Assembly: GCF_019456655.1 (NCBI RefSeq)
Contig: NZ_CP080332.1
Coordinates: forward strand, 4,340,001 to 4,404,000
Source: Mycolicibacterium diernhoferi
GTDB taxonomy: Bacteria; Actinomycetota; Actinomycetes; Mycobacteriales; Mycobacteriaceae
Direction of reading: 5' to 3'
Length of the DNA: 64,000 nt
Part shown: one piece after another, positions 32,557 to 41,243 of the stretch
Position numbering within the stretch: position 1 is the stretch's first letter
Layout of the letters: every line of letters begins with the position of its first letter
The notes under the pieces: model-generated
Told to the model about the DNA's origin: nothing
Seen by the model: only the letters and a program-made list of their open reading frames with translations
The model's database searches: none
Program-made: the position numbers and the translations under genes

Positions 32557-33402
32557 ATGGCAGGGCGGGTAGAAGGCAAGGTCGCTTTCGTCACCGGCGC
32601 GGCGCGCGGACAGGGTCGCAGCCACGCAGTTCGACTGGCCGAAGAGGGCGCCGACATCATCGCGATCGACATCGCCGGGCCCATCCGCCCGGGAGTCGAA
32701 ACCGCCATCCCCGCCTCCACTCCGGACGATCTGGCCGAGACCGCCAACCTCGTCAAGGGGCTTGACCGCCGCATCGTCACCGCCGAGGTGGATGTCCGCG
32801 ACTTCGATGCGATCAAGGCCGCGGTCGACAGCGGCGTCGAACAACTCGGCAGGCTCGACATCATCGTCGCCAACGCCGGCATCGGTAACGGCGGCGATGT
32901 GCTGCACGAAACCAGTGACCAGGACTGGGACGAGATGATCGACATCAACCTGACCGGCGTCTGGAAGTCGGTCAAAGCCGCTGTCCCGCACCTCATTGCC
33001 GGTGGCAACGGCGGCTCGATCGTGCTGACCAGTTCGGTCGGCGGGCTCAAGGCCTACCCGCACTGCGGTAACTACATCGCCGCCAAGCACGGCGTGGTCG
33101 GTCTGATGCGGACCTTCGCCGTCGAGTTGGGCCAGCACATGATCCGAGTGAACACCGTGCACCCCACGCACGTCTCGACGCCGATGCTGCACAACGACGG
33201 CACCTTCAAGATGTTCCGTCCCGATCTGGAAAACCCGGGTCCCGACGATATGGCGCCGATCTGCCAGTTGTTCCACACCCTGCCCATCCCGTGGGTCGAC
33301 CCGGTCGACATCAGCAATGCGGTGTTGTTCCTGGCGTCCGACGAGGCTCGCTACGTCACCGGTGTCACGCTGCCGGTCGACGCCGGTAGCTGCCTGAAGT
33401 AG
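32557..33402 (+). CDS. mycofactocin-coupled SDR oxidoreductase, 281 aa
   Basis: The N-terminus MAGRVEGKVAFVTGAARGQGRSHAVRLAEEGADIIAIDI is the hallmark of the mycofactocin-coupled SDR group, with the long insertion after the second strand (ASTPDDLAETANLVKGLDR). The catalytic Ser/Tyr/Lys are in LTSSVGG and YIAAKHG. These enzymes hold NAD tightly and pass electrons to mycofactocin instead of free NAD. It probably oxidises an alcohol of the pathway. ATG at 32557 (cgaggacc upstream) is preferred over the longer frame. The next gene starts 3 bp later. Confidence 0.88.
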   Translation: MAGRVEGKVAFVTGAARGQGRSHAVRLAEEGADIIAIDIAGPIRPGVETAIPASTPDDLAETANLVKGLDRRIVTAEVDVRDFDAIKAAVDSGVEQLGRLDIIVANAGIGNGGDVLHETSDQDWDEMIDINLTGVWKSVKAAVPHLIAGGNGGSIVLTSSVGGLKAYPHCGNYIAAKHGVVGLMRTFAVELGQHMIRVNTVHPTHVSTPMLHNDGTFKMFRPDLENPGPDDMAPICQLFHTLPIPWVDPVDISNAVLFLASDEARYVTGVTLPVDAGSCLK

Positions 33403-33405
33403 CCG

Positions 33406-34476
33406 ATGACCGACACCGTCCTGGTCACCGGGGCGTTCGGTCTCGTCGGGTCGGCGACGGTGCGCGCCCTGGCCGCCGCCGGACACCGGGTGGTGGCCAC
33501 CGATCTGGACAATGAAGCCAATCGCGCCAAGGCTCGGGCACTTCCGCTCGGAGTCGAGGCGCGCTGGGCCGATCTCACCTCGCCGACCGACGTACAGGAG
33601 CTGATCGTCGAGGTCGCGCCGGCCGCCATCGTGCACCTGGCCGCGGTGATCGCGCCGGCCATCTACCGTGTCCGAGCGCTCGCCCGCAGGGTCAACGTGG
33701 ACGCCACCCGGACCCTGGTCGATACCGCTGCGGCCGCACCACGGCCTCCCCGGTTCGTCCACGCCTCCAGCAATGCGGTCTACGGGTCGCGCAACCCACA
33801 CCGCCACCCCGACCCGGTGACCGCCGACACGCCGCCGCGACCCGTCGAGCTCTACGGTGGACACAAGCTGGAATCCGAGTCCTACGTTCGGAATTCGCCT
33901 CTGGACTGGGTGATCCTGCGCCTCGGCGGGGTGATGAGCACCGACCTGTCGGCGTTGCCGTTGGGTCTCGACGCCCTGTTCTTCGAGAGCGCACTGCCGG
34001 TGGACGGCCGCATCCACATGGTCGACGTCCGCGATGTGGCAACCGCTTTCGCCGCGGCCACCACCGCCGACGTGGCCGGGGAGATCCTGCTCATCGCCGG
34101 CGACGAGACCCACCGGATGCGTCAGGGTGATGTGGGGTCCTCGCTGGCCGCAGCCCGCGGGTTCCCAGGCGTGCTGCCGCCGGGCCGCCCCGGGAACCCC
34201 GACAGTGACGACGACTGGTTCATCACCGACTGGATGGACACCACCCGTGCGCAGGAAGCCCTGAGATTCCAGCACCATTCCTGGCCGGACATGCTCGAGG
34301 AGATCGGTGCGCAGGCAGGCTGGCAACGCCGGCCGGCCCGGCTGATCGCGCCGCTCGCCCGGGTTTTCGTCAAACGCCTCGGCGCCTACCGCGAGGAGCC
34401 GGGAATCTACGCCGATCCGTGGCGGGTGCTCAGTGCCCGTCTCGGTGACACCGGATTGGATACCACGCAATCATGA
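33406..34476 (+). CDS. NAD-dependent epimerase/dehydratase-like protein, 356 aa
   Basis: An extended SDR. TDTVLVTGAFGLVGSATVRAL is the NAD-binding loop (GxxGxxG), ASSNAVYGSRN the Ser region, and LYGGHKLESE the Tyr-x3-Lys pair. The C-terminal substrate domain is longer than in sugar epimerases. Members in catabolic clusters often act on hydroxyacyl or hydroxysteroid-like substrates. It starts 3 bp after the mycofactocin-type SDR and overlaps the next epimerase-like gene by 4 bp, so the three form one operon. Confidence 0.78.
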   Translation: MTDTVLVTGAFGLVGSATVRALAAAGHRVVATDLDNEANRAKARALPLGVEARWADLTSPTDVQELIVEVAPAAIVHLAAVIAPAIYRVRALARRVNVDATRTLVDTAAAAPRPPRFVHASSNAVYGSRNPHRHPDPVTADTPPRPVELYGGHKLESESYVRNSPLDWVILRLGGVMSTDLSALPLGLDALFFESALPVDGRIHMVDVRDVATAFAAATTADVAGEILLIAGDETHRMRQGDVGSSLAAARGFPGVLPPGRPGNPDSDDDWFITDWMDTTRAQEALRFQHHSWPDMLEEIGAQAGWQRRPARLIAPLARVFVKRLGAYREEPGIYADPWRVLSARLGDTGLDTTQS

Positions 34477-35447
34477 CCGTATTGGTGATGGGAGCCAGCG
34501 GGTTCCTCGGCTCACATGTGACCCGGCAGCTGGTGGCCCGCGGCGAGGATGTCCGGGTGCTGCTGCGCACCTCGAGTGACACCCGCGGCATCGACGACCT
34601 CACCGTGCAGCGTCACTACGGCGGGTTGTTCGACGACGAGGCGTTACGCACCGCGATGACCGGATGCGATGCCGTCTATTACTGCGTGGTGGACGCCAGG
34701 ATGTGGGTGCGCGACCCGGCGACGCTCTTCGCCACCAACGTCGAGGGCTTGCGCCACGTCCTCGATGCCGCGCTGGACACCGGCGTCGACCGGTTCATCT
34801 TCACCAGCACCGCGGGCACGCTGGCCGCACCCAACGGCCGCCCGATCACCGAGGACGACCCCGCAGACTGGGACGGTGGCGGTCCCTATATCGAATCACG
34901 CAGGGCAGCCGAGGATCTGGTGCTGCACTATGCCCGCGAACGTGGCCTGCACAGCGTCGCGCTGTGTATCTCCACCACGTACGGCCCGGGCGACTGGCAG
35001 CCCACCCCGCACGGCGGGGCGCTCGCCATGGTCGCCGCGGGAAAGCTCCCGTTCTACTTCGGCTATTCGCAAGAGGTGGTGGGCATCGAGGACGCCGCCC
35101 GCGCCATGCTGCTGGCCGGTGAGCACGGCCGCAGCGGCGAGCGCTACATCATCTCGGATCGCTTCATGAGTTCCCAAGAGGTGCACCGCGTCGCGGCCGA
35201 GGCGGGCGGGGTCCGGGTGCCTCGGGTCGGTATCCCGATGCCGGTCCTGCACGCCGGTGCCCGGTTGAACGACGTGGCCTCCGGACTGTTGCGCCGAGAT
35301 CTGAAGTTCGCCGCCGTCGGCATGCGCATCGTGGAGAACATGGGTCCGCTCGACCATTCCAAGGCGACCCGGGAACTCGGCTGGACACCCGAACCGACGG
35401 AGGAGTCGATCCGGCGCGCGGTCCGGTTCTACGCCGCGAAACGTTGA
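34473..35447 (+). CDS. 3-beta-HSD/dihydroflavonol-reductase-like extended SDR, 324 aa
   Basis: The NAD loop MGASGFLGSHVTRQL is complete. Ser of the triad is in FTSTAGTL. The usual Tyr-x3-Lys motif reads Tyr139-Ile-Glu-Ser-Arg143, so Lys is changed to Arg. The C-terminal part (ATRELGWTPEPTEESIRRAV) is typical of the 3-beta-hydroxysteroid dehydrogenase/dihydroflavonol reductase branch. The Lys-to-Arg change may lower or alter activity. It overlaps the preceding epimerase and ends 13 bp before a convergent gene. Confidence 0.8.
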   Translation: MTVLVMGASGFLGSHVTRQLVARGEDVRVLLRTSSDTRGIDDLTVQRHYGGLFDDEALRTAMTGCDAVYYCVVDARMWVRDPATLFATNVEGLRHVLDAALDTGVDRFIFTSTAGTLAAPNGRPITEDDPADWDGGGPYIESRRAAEDLVLHYARERGLHSVALCISTTYGPGDWQPTPHGGALAMVAAGKLPFYFGYSQEVVGIEDAARAMLLAGEHGRSGERYIISDRFMSSQEVHRVAAEAGGVRVPRVGIPMPVLHAGARLNDVASGLLRRDLKFAAVGMRIVENMGPLDHSKATRELGWTPEPTEESIRRAVRFYAAKR

Positions 35448-35460
35448 GGCACTGGGCGAC

Positions 35461-37872
35461 TCACCGTCGCTGAGCCCGCGCCCGGCCGCCGACCCCCGGC
35501 GCGGAACCGATGACGCCCTGCTCCTCCAGGTCGGCGATCTCCCCATCGGACAGTCCGAGCTGGGCCAGCAGCACGTGGTTGTGCTCGCCGAGCAGCGGCG
35601 CCGGGCTGTGGTGGAAGTGCGCCGGCCCATGCGACACCGAGATCGGCAGCGTGCTGTGCGGTGCGGCGTTGTTCACCGAATGCCCGACGAACTCGAAGAA
35701 CCGCCGGTGTCGCAGCTGGGGCAGCTCGGTCTGCCGGTGTGGCTGCATCACCTTGGCCACCGGAACTCCGGCAGGCCACAGTGTTTCGACGATCTCGTCG
35801 CTGCTGCGCGGCAGGCACCACGCGGCCAGCTCCGCATCGATGCGGTCGTGGTGTGCCCGGCGCCCGGCAGCGGTGCCCAGCTCCTCGGCCATCGCCCAGG
35901 CCGGCTGCCCCAGCGCATCTCGGAGCGCTTCCCACTGGGTGTCGGTGGCCACCGCGATGGCCACCCAGCTGTCGGCCCGGTCGAATTCGTCGATGTCGGC
36001 GCTGCGGTAGAGGTTCTGCGGCGCGGCCGCCGGTCCCCGGTTGCCGTCGCGCTGCAGCAGCGCGCCGTAGGCGGAATGCTCGATCACCTGCTCGGCGGCG
36101 ATGTTGAGCGCCGCGTCCACCATCGCCGCCTCCACCAGCACCGCCTCGCCGGTCTGGCGGCGATGTTCCAGGGCCAGCAGCAGCGCATTGAGCGCGTGCA
36201 CACCGGCGTTCGGATCGCCCACTGAGTAGGGCTCGAACGGTGTCCGGTCCGGGTAGCCGGTGAGCCAGCTCAGGCCGGAGGCATCCTCGATGATGTAGGC
36301 GAAGGCCGGGTTGTCCCGCCAGGGGCCGTCCAGCCCGAAACCGGGCATCCGCAGCATGATCACGCCGTCGCGTAGTTCGCGCACGGACTCGAAGTCCAGC
36401 CCGATCTGGTCGATCACCCGGGGGGTGAAATTCTCCACCACCACATCGCAGGTGGCGATGAGCCGGCGTAGCACCTCGCGGCCCTCATCGGTCTGGAAGT
36501 CGAGCGTGAGCCCCAGCTTGTTGGTGTTCAGCGCGGAGAAGATCGGCGAACGCTCCCACCACAGCTCCTCGCCGGCCGGGATGCCCGCGATCAGCCGGGT
36601 GCCGTCGGGGCGGGCGGTGGACTCCAGATGGATCACCTCGGCGCCGAGCATCGCCAACACGTGGGTGCAGGACGGACCCGCCCAGAACGTGGTCATGTCC
36701 AGCACCCGCAGACCGCTCAGCGGCAACCGGTCGCTGTCCGGTTCCCCGGCCGGGCCCGGACGCGGTGCCAGGTCCTGCTCGGTGACCTCATCGGTGTGCT
36801 GCCCCAGTGCGGGCGCGGGCGAGGCCGGCCGCAGCGTGACACCGGATATCCGGTAGGGATGCGCGGGCTGCACGAACCCGCCGCCCGGATGTTCCACGAA
36901 TGCACCGCGCTCCACGAAATGATCCATGGCGGTCACGTTCTCACCGTTGCCCACCGGCGAGTTCGGGATCCGGAACGCCGAGGCGAGGTCGCGGAGGTCG
37001 TCGACCCGCTGTTCGCGAACCCAGGCGTAGAGCTCCTCGGCGTGCAGGTTGGCCTGCTCGGTGATGGTCAGCGTGGTGTTCTCGTCGATCCATTCATCGT
37101 GCCCGGCCATCGCGCACAGGTCGTGCCACTGTTGGGCCGTCCCGCACCCCAGTGCGACGAGCCCGTCGGCGGCCTGCGCGACACCCGGCACCGTCGGTTT
37201 GCGCTCGGTACGCCAAGGACGCCCGAGCATCTCGAAGTAGGTGACCGGATAGTAGGTGAGACAGAGGATCTGGGCTTCCAGGGCGGACAGATCGATCAGC
37301 TCACCGTGCCCGTCCCGCAAGCCGCGGACCCGGAAGGCCTGGGTCATCGCCGCGGCGTAGGCACCGGTGACCCAGTCCCCCACCTGCCCACCGACGTGCG
37401 CCGGAGCCCGGTCCTGAGACCCTCGCCCGATGCCCAGCGTTCCGCCGGACCAGGCCTGCAGGGTGAACTCGGTGGCCGGCCGGTCCTGCCACGGGCCGTC
37501 CAACCCGAACGGCGTGATCGCCGTGACGATCAGGTGCGGATACCGCCGGTGCATCTCCAGCGGTGAGATCTGGTCGGCCACCGTGGATCCGGGGGTCCAG
37601 ATCAGCGCGTCGGCGCCGGCCAGCAGCCGGTCCAGCGCGGCACCGCTGGTGACCACACTGCGTTTGCCCCCGGCCAGGAACTTGAACAGCGCCCCGCTGT
37701 CCCCGGCGGGGATGTCGGCCCCGGAGGCCGACCACCGCCGGAGCGGATCGCCCTGGGGCGGCTCCACCTTGATGACATCGGCGCCACCGTCGGCCAGCAT
37801 CTTGGTGCAGTAGGCACCCGCGATCCCCGTGGACAGGTCGATGACGGTGTAACCGGTTAGCGGTGCGTTCAT
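35461..37872 (-). CDS. tandem-fused CaiB/BaiF CoA-transferase, 803 aa
   Basis: Two full family III CoA-transferase modules lie in one chain. The first (residues about 1-390) opens LTGYTVIDLSTGIAGAYCTKMLADGGADVIKVEPP and keeps GGQVGDWVTGAYAAAM. The second (about 395-780) opens LSGLRVLDMTTFWAGPSCTHVLAMLGAEVIHLE and keeps PYSVGDPNAGVHALNALLLAL. Each has the Asp of the catalytic loop. Most family members are single-module, interlocked homodimers of 400 aa; this chain could form the pair within one polypeptide. It lies last in the TetR-Fd-P450 operon. Confidence 0.88.
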   Translation of the reverse strand: MNAPLTGYTVIDLSTGIAGAYCTKMLADGGADVIKVEPPQGDPLRRWSASGADIPAGDSGALFKFLAGGKRSVVTSGAALDRLLAGADALIWTPGSTVADQISPLEMHRRYPHLIVTAITPFGLDGPWQDRPATEFTLQAWSGGTLGIGRGSQDRAPAHVGGQVGDWVTGAYAAAMTQAFRVRGLRDGHGELIDLSALEAQILCLTYYPVTYFEMLGRPWRTERKPTVPGVAQAADGLVALGCGTAQQWHDLCAMAGHDEWIDENTTLTITEQANLHAEELYAWVREQRVDDLRDLASAFRIPNSPVGNGENVTAMDHFVERGAFVEHPGGGFVQPAHPYRISGVTLRPASPAPALGQHTDEVTEQDLAPRPGPAGEPDSDRLPLSGLRVLDMTTFWAGPSCTHVLAMLGAEVIHLESTARPDGTRLIAGIPAGEELWWERSPIFSALNTNKLGLTLDFQTDEGREVLRRLIATCDVVVENFTPRVIDQIGLDFESVRELRDGVIMLRMPGFGLDGPWRDNPAFAYIIEDASGLSWLTGYPDRTPFEPYSVGDPNAGVHALNALLLALEHRRQTGEAVLVEAAMVDAALNIAAEQVIEHSAYGALLQRDGNRGPAAAPQNLYRSADIDEFDRADSWVAIAVATDTQWEALRDALGQPAWAMAEELGTAAGRRAHHDRIDAELAAWCLPRSSDEIVETLWPAGVPVAKVMQPHRQTELPQLRHRRFFEFVGHSVNNAAPHSTLPISVSHGPAHFHHSPAPLLGEHNHVLLAQLGLSDGEIADLEEQGVIGSAPGVGGRARAQRR

Positions 37873-37875
37873 GAT

Positions 37876-38859
37876 CTACTCGGGCTTGCTCCGGTTCTTC
37901 TTGGACAGCCGGAATTCCGGCGGGAACTTGCTGTCGTTGTCGTTGACGGCGGCCGACAGTCCGGAGTCGATCGAATCCATCATGTCCAGGTCGTCTTCGT
38001 CGTCGTTGGCCACCCCGTTGCCCATGGACTCGAAGAAGGCGGACAGCAGGCTGCCCATGTACTCGCCCTGCTGCTGCTTGAAGATCTCGAAGAACATCTT
38101 CTGCTGAAAGACCGTGTCCACCGGCCGGTTCCGGGCGCACGCCAGCGCGTACTTCTGAGTCTCGGCCTCCAACTCATCCCGGGCCACCACCTTGTTCAGG
38201 AAGTTGCAGTCATACATCTCGGCCGCCGTGAACGGCCGGCCGGTGAAGACCATCTCCTGGAACTTGCGCAGCCCCATCATCTGCACCCAGGTCCACATCC
38301 GCGGGCCCCAGCCGTGATAGCGGAAGGACGGATGCCCGAACAGCGCATCGTCGCTGGAGATGACCAGATCGGCGTCCGCGCACTGGTAGAAGTGCCAGCC
38401 GTAGCAGTAGCCCTTGGCCTCCACGATGCTGATCTTCTTGAAGTCCTGCAGCGCTCGGTTGCCGGCCTGGGAGTTGGCATACCAGGAACTGATGGTGGCG
38501 CCGTTGCGGAAGGTGCCCTTGGGTGGGTACGTGACCTCCCCGACGCCGTCGTCCTCGAGGCGCAACTCGGCCAGCCGCACGGCCGGATTGTCGTTGCCCT
38601 CCATGAATTCCGGCAGATCCGCGCCACTGCCCAGGTTGTCCCCGACACCGCGGACGATGACGACCTTCACATCGTTGTCTGTGTTGGCCGCGCGCAGCAC
38701 GTCGGCGTAGCGCAGCCGCGCCATCGAGGTCGGCGCGTTGAGGAACTCCGGCCGGTTGAAGGTGATGGTGGCGATCTTGGTCTTCGGGTCCTTCTCGTAG
38801 AGGATGATCTCCTCAGGCGCGGGCCGCTCTGAGGCCGGGCGCTGGGTCCCATCAGCCAT
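37876..38859 (-). CDS. enoyl-CoA hydratase-family protein with acidic tail, 327 aa
   Basis: The crotonase core is recognisable (FNRPEFLNAPTSMAR, GVGDNLGSGADLPEF, FGHPSFRYHGWGP), but several loops are longer than usual and the segment KISIVEAKGYCYGWHF differs from the classical oxyanion loop. A C-terminal tail of about 70 residues (GVANDDEDDLDMMDSID) is highly acidic. Total length, 327 aa, exceeds the usual 260-280. It overlaps the M24-like gene by 8 bp and ends 3 bp before the fused CoA-transferase. An alicyclic or aromatic-type hydrolase activity is conceivable. Confidence 0.82.
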   Translation of the reverse strand: MADGTQRPASERPAPEEIILYEKDPKTKIATITFNRPEFLNAPTSMARLRYADVLRAANTDNDVKVVIVRGVGDNLGSGADLPEFMEGNDNPAVRLAELRLEDDGVGEVTYPPKGTFRNGATISSWYANSQAGNRALQDFKKISIVEAKGYCYGWHFYQCADADLVISSDDALFGHPSFRYHGWGPRMWTWVQMMGLRKFQEMVFTGRPFTAAEMYDCNFLNKVVARDELEAETQKYALACARNRPVDTVFQQKMFFEIFKQQQGEYMGSLLSAFFESMGNGVANDDEDDLDMMDSIDSGLSAAVNDNDSKFPPEFRLSKKNRSKPE

Positions 38860-39985
38860 GAACGGCCTCGCCGTAGGCCGGGGCGCCCGACATCACGTCG
38901 GCGCCGTCGGCAGTGATCAGGACCGCATCGCGGGTGAACACCGCGCCGACTCCCTCTTCCCACACATAGGCGGTTACCGCCATCACCATGCCTTCCTCGA
39001 GAATGTCTGCCTCCGCGGTGGCCCGCAGAGTAGGTGTCACCACCGGTGGGTCGAAGCCCAGTCCGAGACCATGTGCCACCGGGATCACCGGCAGCGGTTC
39101 GCCGGCCTGTTGGTAGGCATCCAGCAGCGCGCTGGTCGGCGATCCGGGTCGGCAGGCGCCGAGCAGCCTGTCCCACAGGTCATCTCGCCGCCGGTACAGC
39201 GCGCGCACGGCCTCGGTCGGCTCGCCGACGTGCAGGGTGCGGGCGACCTCGGCGACATATCCCTCGGCCAGCACCCCGGCCGACAGCGCGACCAGATCAC
39301 CGTCGCGGACCGCGCCGTCACCGTCGGCACGCCGCCACGGATGCTGTTTGGACGTCACCCAGGCAGCGTCCTGGGTCGCCGGGGTGCTCACCCCGCCGGC
39401 GGCCTCGGCCTCCAGCACCGCACCGGCGAGCGCGCCCTGCGTGGTGCCCGGGCCGAGCGCGGCGACCCCTGCGGCCAGGCCCGCCTCGGCAACCACCAGT
39501 GCGCGTCGCAACGCCTGAACTTCCTCGGGTGTCTTGACCCGACGGGCGGCCTGCATGGCCGGTTCGGCGTCGACCAACTCCGCATTCGGGAAGGCCATCG
39601 GCAGCAGCTTGGCGAACATCGGTGTCAGAGCGTCGGTTCCGACCCGTCGTACGGTGTCGGCCCCCTCGATGTTCTGCAGTATCCCGACCAGGGTCATCGG
39701 GTTCCACGCGAAGCCGTACAGGTTCTCGTGTGGGATCTCCTCGGGGATGCCCTCGTCCCAGGTGCTGTTGAGGTGGATCTCGCCGGTGGCCCGCACGAAC
39801 TCGCAGATCGGCCCGAACGGCCGGGTGCCCACCACCCACAGCTGCGGTGCCCCGCTGATGTAGCGGACGTTGGCCTGCCGGCCGAGCACCAGCATGTCGA
39901 GGTCGTGTGCTTCCATCTGCGCGAGTGCGCGTGCTCGACGGCTCAGGCGCAGCGCGCGGCCGTCGGCCTCGATCTCAGTTCCCAC
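38852..39985 (-). CDS. degenerate M24 (creatinase-like) protein, 377 aa
   Basis: Pita-bread fold with the two-domain layout of M24 peptidases. The metal-binding residues are missing: where active members have TD and SDxxR, this reads LSAGVLAEGYVAEVART; the late Glu positions read AVTAYVWEEG and FTRDAV. The central His region (IPVAHGLGLGF) remains. Creatinase, a member without metals, is a precedent. GTG at 39985 is chosen over ATG 39997 because it overlaps the preceding stop and has gagg upstream. It is next to an intact M24 paralogue. Confidence 0.8.
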   Translation of the reverse strand: MGTEIEADGRALRLSRRARALAQMEAHDLDMLVLGRQANVRYISGAPQLWVVGTRPFGPICEFVRATGEIHLNSTWDEGIPEEIPHENLYGFAWNPMTLVGILQNIEGADTVRRVGTDALTPMFAKLLPMAFPNAELVDAEPAMQAARRVKTPEEVQALRRALVVAEAGLAAGVAALGPGTTQGALAGAVLEAEAAGGVSTPATQDAAWVTSKQHPWRRADGDGAVRDGDLVALSAGVLAEGYVAEVARTLHVGEPTEAVRALYRRRDDLWDRLLGACRPGSPTSALLDAYQQAGEPLPVIPVAHGLGLGFDPPVVTPTLRATAEADILEEGMVMAVTAYVWEEGVGAVFTRDAVLITADGADVMSGAPAYGEAVHG

Positions 39986-41243
39986 CGGACACCTCATAGG
40001 GGTCGTACGGATAAGCGGTCAGCGGCATCCAGCCACCCTCGGTGACCACCACGATCTCCTCGCCGCGGTAGCCGCCGGTGCCGTCCTCCCAGACCACCGG
40101 CTCGAACACCAGCAGCATCCCGTCCGGGAAGACGAAGTTGTCATCCCATTCCTGGCCCAGGTCGGTGCCGATCATCGGCATCTCGGCGGCACTGGTGCCG
40201 ATGCCGTGGCCCAGGTAGAAGTGCGGCAGCCACGGCTTGTGCCCGCCCGCGGCGGCGGTCGCGGCCCGCCCGAGATCACCACAGGTGGCGCCTGCCTTGG
40301 TCACCGCCAGCACGGCGTCCACGATGGTGCGCCACTTGTCGAACTGTTCCTGTTGGGCCGGTGTCGGATCCTGCCCGACGATCCAGGTTCGTCCGTGATC
40401 GGAACAGTAGCCGTGGTAGGCGATGGACACGTCGGTCCACAGCACGTCCCCCTGGGCCACCTCGCGTTCGGTGGTCAGCAGCGGCAGCGCCAGATCGCCG
40501 GTGGTGGTCCAGGTGCCCTCGGCCTTCGAGGTGGGCATCACCTGCCAGATGGAGTCGAACATGTTGGTGGTGGCGCCGAGTTCGAAGGTGCGGCGTACGA
40601 ATTCGGCGGACAGGTCGATCTGGCGCGCGCCGGGTGCCAGCGATCGCTGGATCTCGGCGACGGCCTGCTCGGTGATCTGGCAGGCCCGCCGGATGCAGGC
40701 GATCTGGTCGATGGTCTTGACCAGTTTCGCCGCGCCGATCACCGGGGCGGCATCGACCGGCGGCTCGGGGAACAGCGCGGTGCCGGCCCGGCGCATGGAT
40801 CCGGTCAGCTCGTCGACGCCGAGGGTGGCGTTCACCGGAACCATGCCGGCCAGGATCTTGCCGAATTGCGCGACACCCTCGTCGAATTCGAGGTAGACGG
40901 GTCCGTGCAGGTGATCCGCGGGCAGGCCGGACTCCGAGGCCGCACCCTCCCGGAAGGGTAGGAACAGGTGCGGATGCTCGTCGCCGGCCAGCACGATCGC
41001 CACCGGGCGCTCGACGTGCGAGAGCCCGGCGTCAGCCAGCGGCCAGCTGATGCCGGTGGCGTACATGACATTGCTGTTGCCCAGCAGTACCAGCGCGTCC
41101 ACCCCCTGCTCGGCCATCGCCGCCTGCAGGCGGGCGCCGACCTCGCGGCGCAGCCGGGCGAAGTCCGGTTCGTCGGGGATGTCGAGCCAGGTGTAGCCGG
41201 TCCGGGCGATCTGCGTGACGCCGGACTGCGTGGATGCGGTCAC
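39975..41243 (-). CDS. M24-family metallohydrolase (Xaa-Pro aminopeptidase-like), 422 aa
   Basis: The metal set is complete: Asp in DVLWTDVSI, Asp in YCSDHGRTW, His in FYLGHGIGTSA, Glu in VFEPVVWEDG and Glu in YRGEEIVVV. An N-terminal creatinase-type domain of about 170 residues precedes it. Such enzymes cleave amide bonds next to imino acids or, in catabolic contexts, other C-N bonds. GTG at 41243 overlaps the amidohydrolase stop by 4 bp. The stop overlaps the next, degenerate paralogue by 11 bp. A heterodimer is a possibility. Confidence 0.85.
   Translation of the reverse strand: MTASTQSGVTQIARTGYTWLDIPDEPDFARLRREVGARLQAAMAEQGVDALVLLGNSNVMYATGISWPLADAGLSHVERPVAIVLAGDEHPHLFLPFREGAASESGLPADHLHGPVYLEFDEGVAQFGKILAGMVPVNATLGVDELTGSMRRAGTALFPEPPVDAAPVIGAAKLVKTIDQIACIRRACQITEQAVAEIQRSLAPGARQIDLSAEFVRRTFELGATTNMFDSIWQVMPTSKAEGTWTTTGDLALPLLTTEREVAQGDVLWTDVSIAYHGYCSDHGRTWIVGQDPTPAQQEQFDKWRTIVDAVLAVTKAGATCGDLGRAATAAAGGHKPWLPHFYLGHGIGTSAAEMPMIGTDLGQEWDDNFVFPDGMLLVFEPVVWEDGTGGYRGEEIVVVTEGGWMPLTAYPYDPYEVSGGN

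Noticed and set aside
32335..34470. 711-codon minus-strand open frame
   Set aside because: It is antisense to the SDR and epimerase genes, which have complete family motifs, and its translation is low-complexity.
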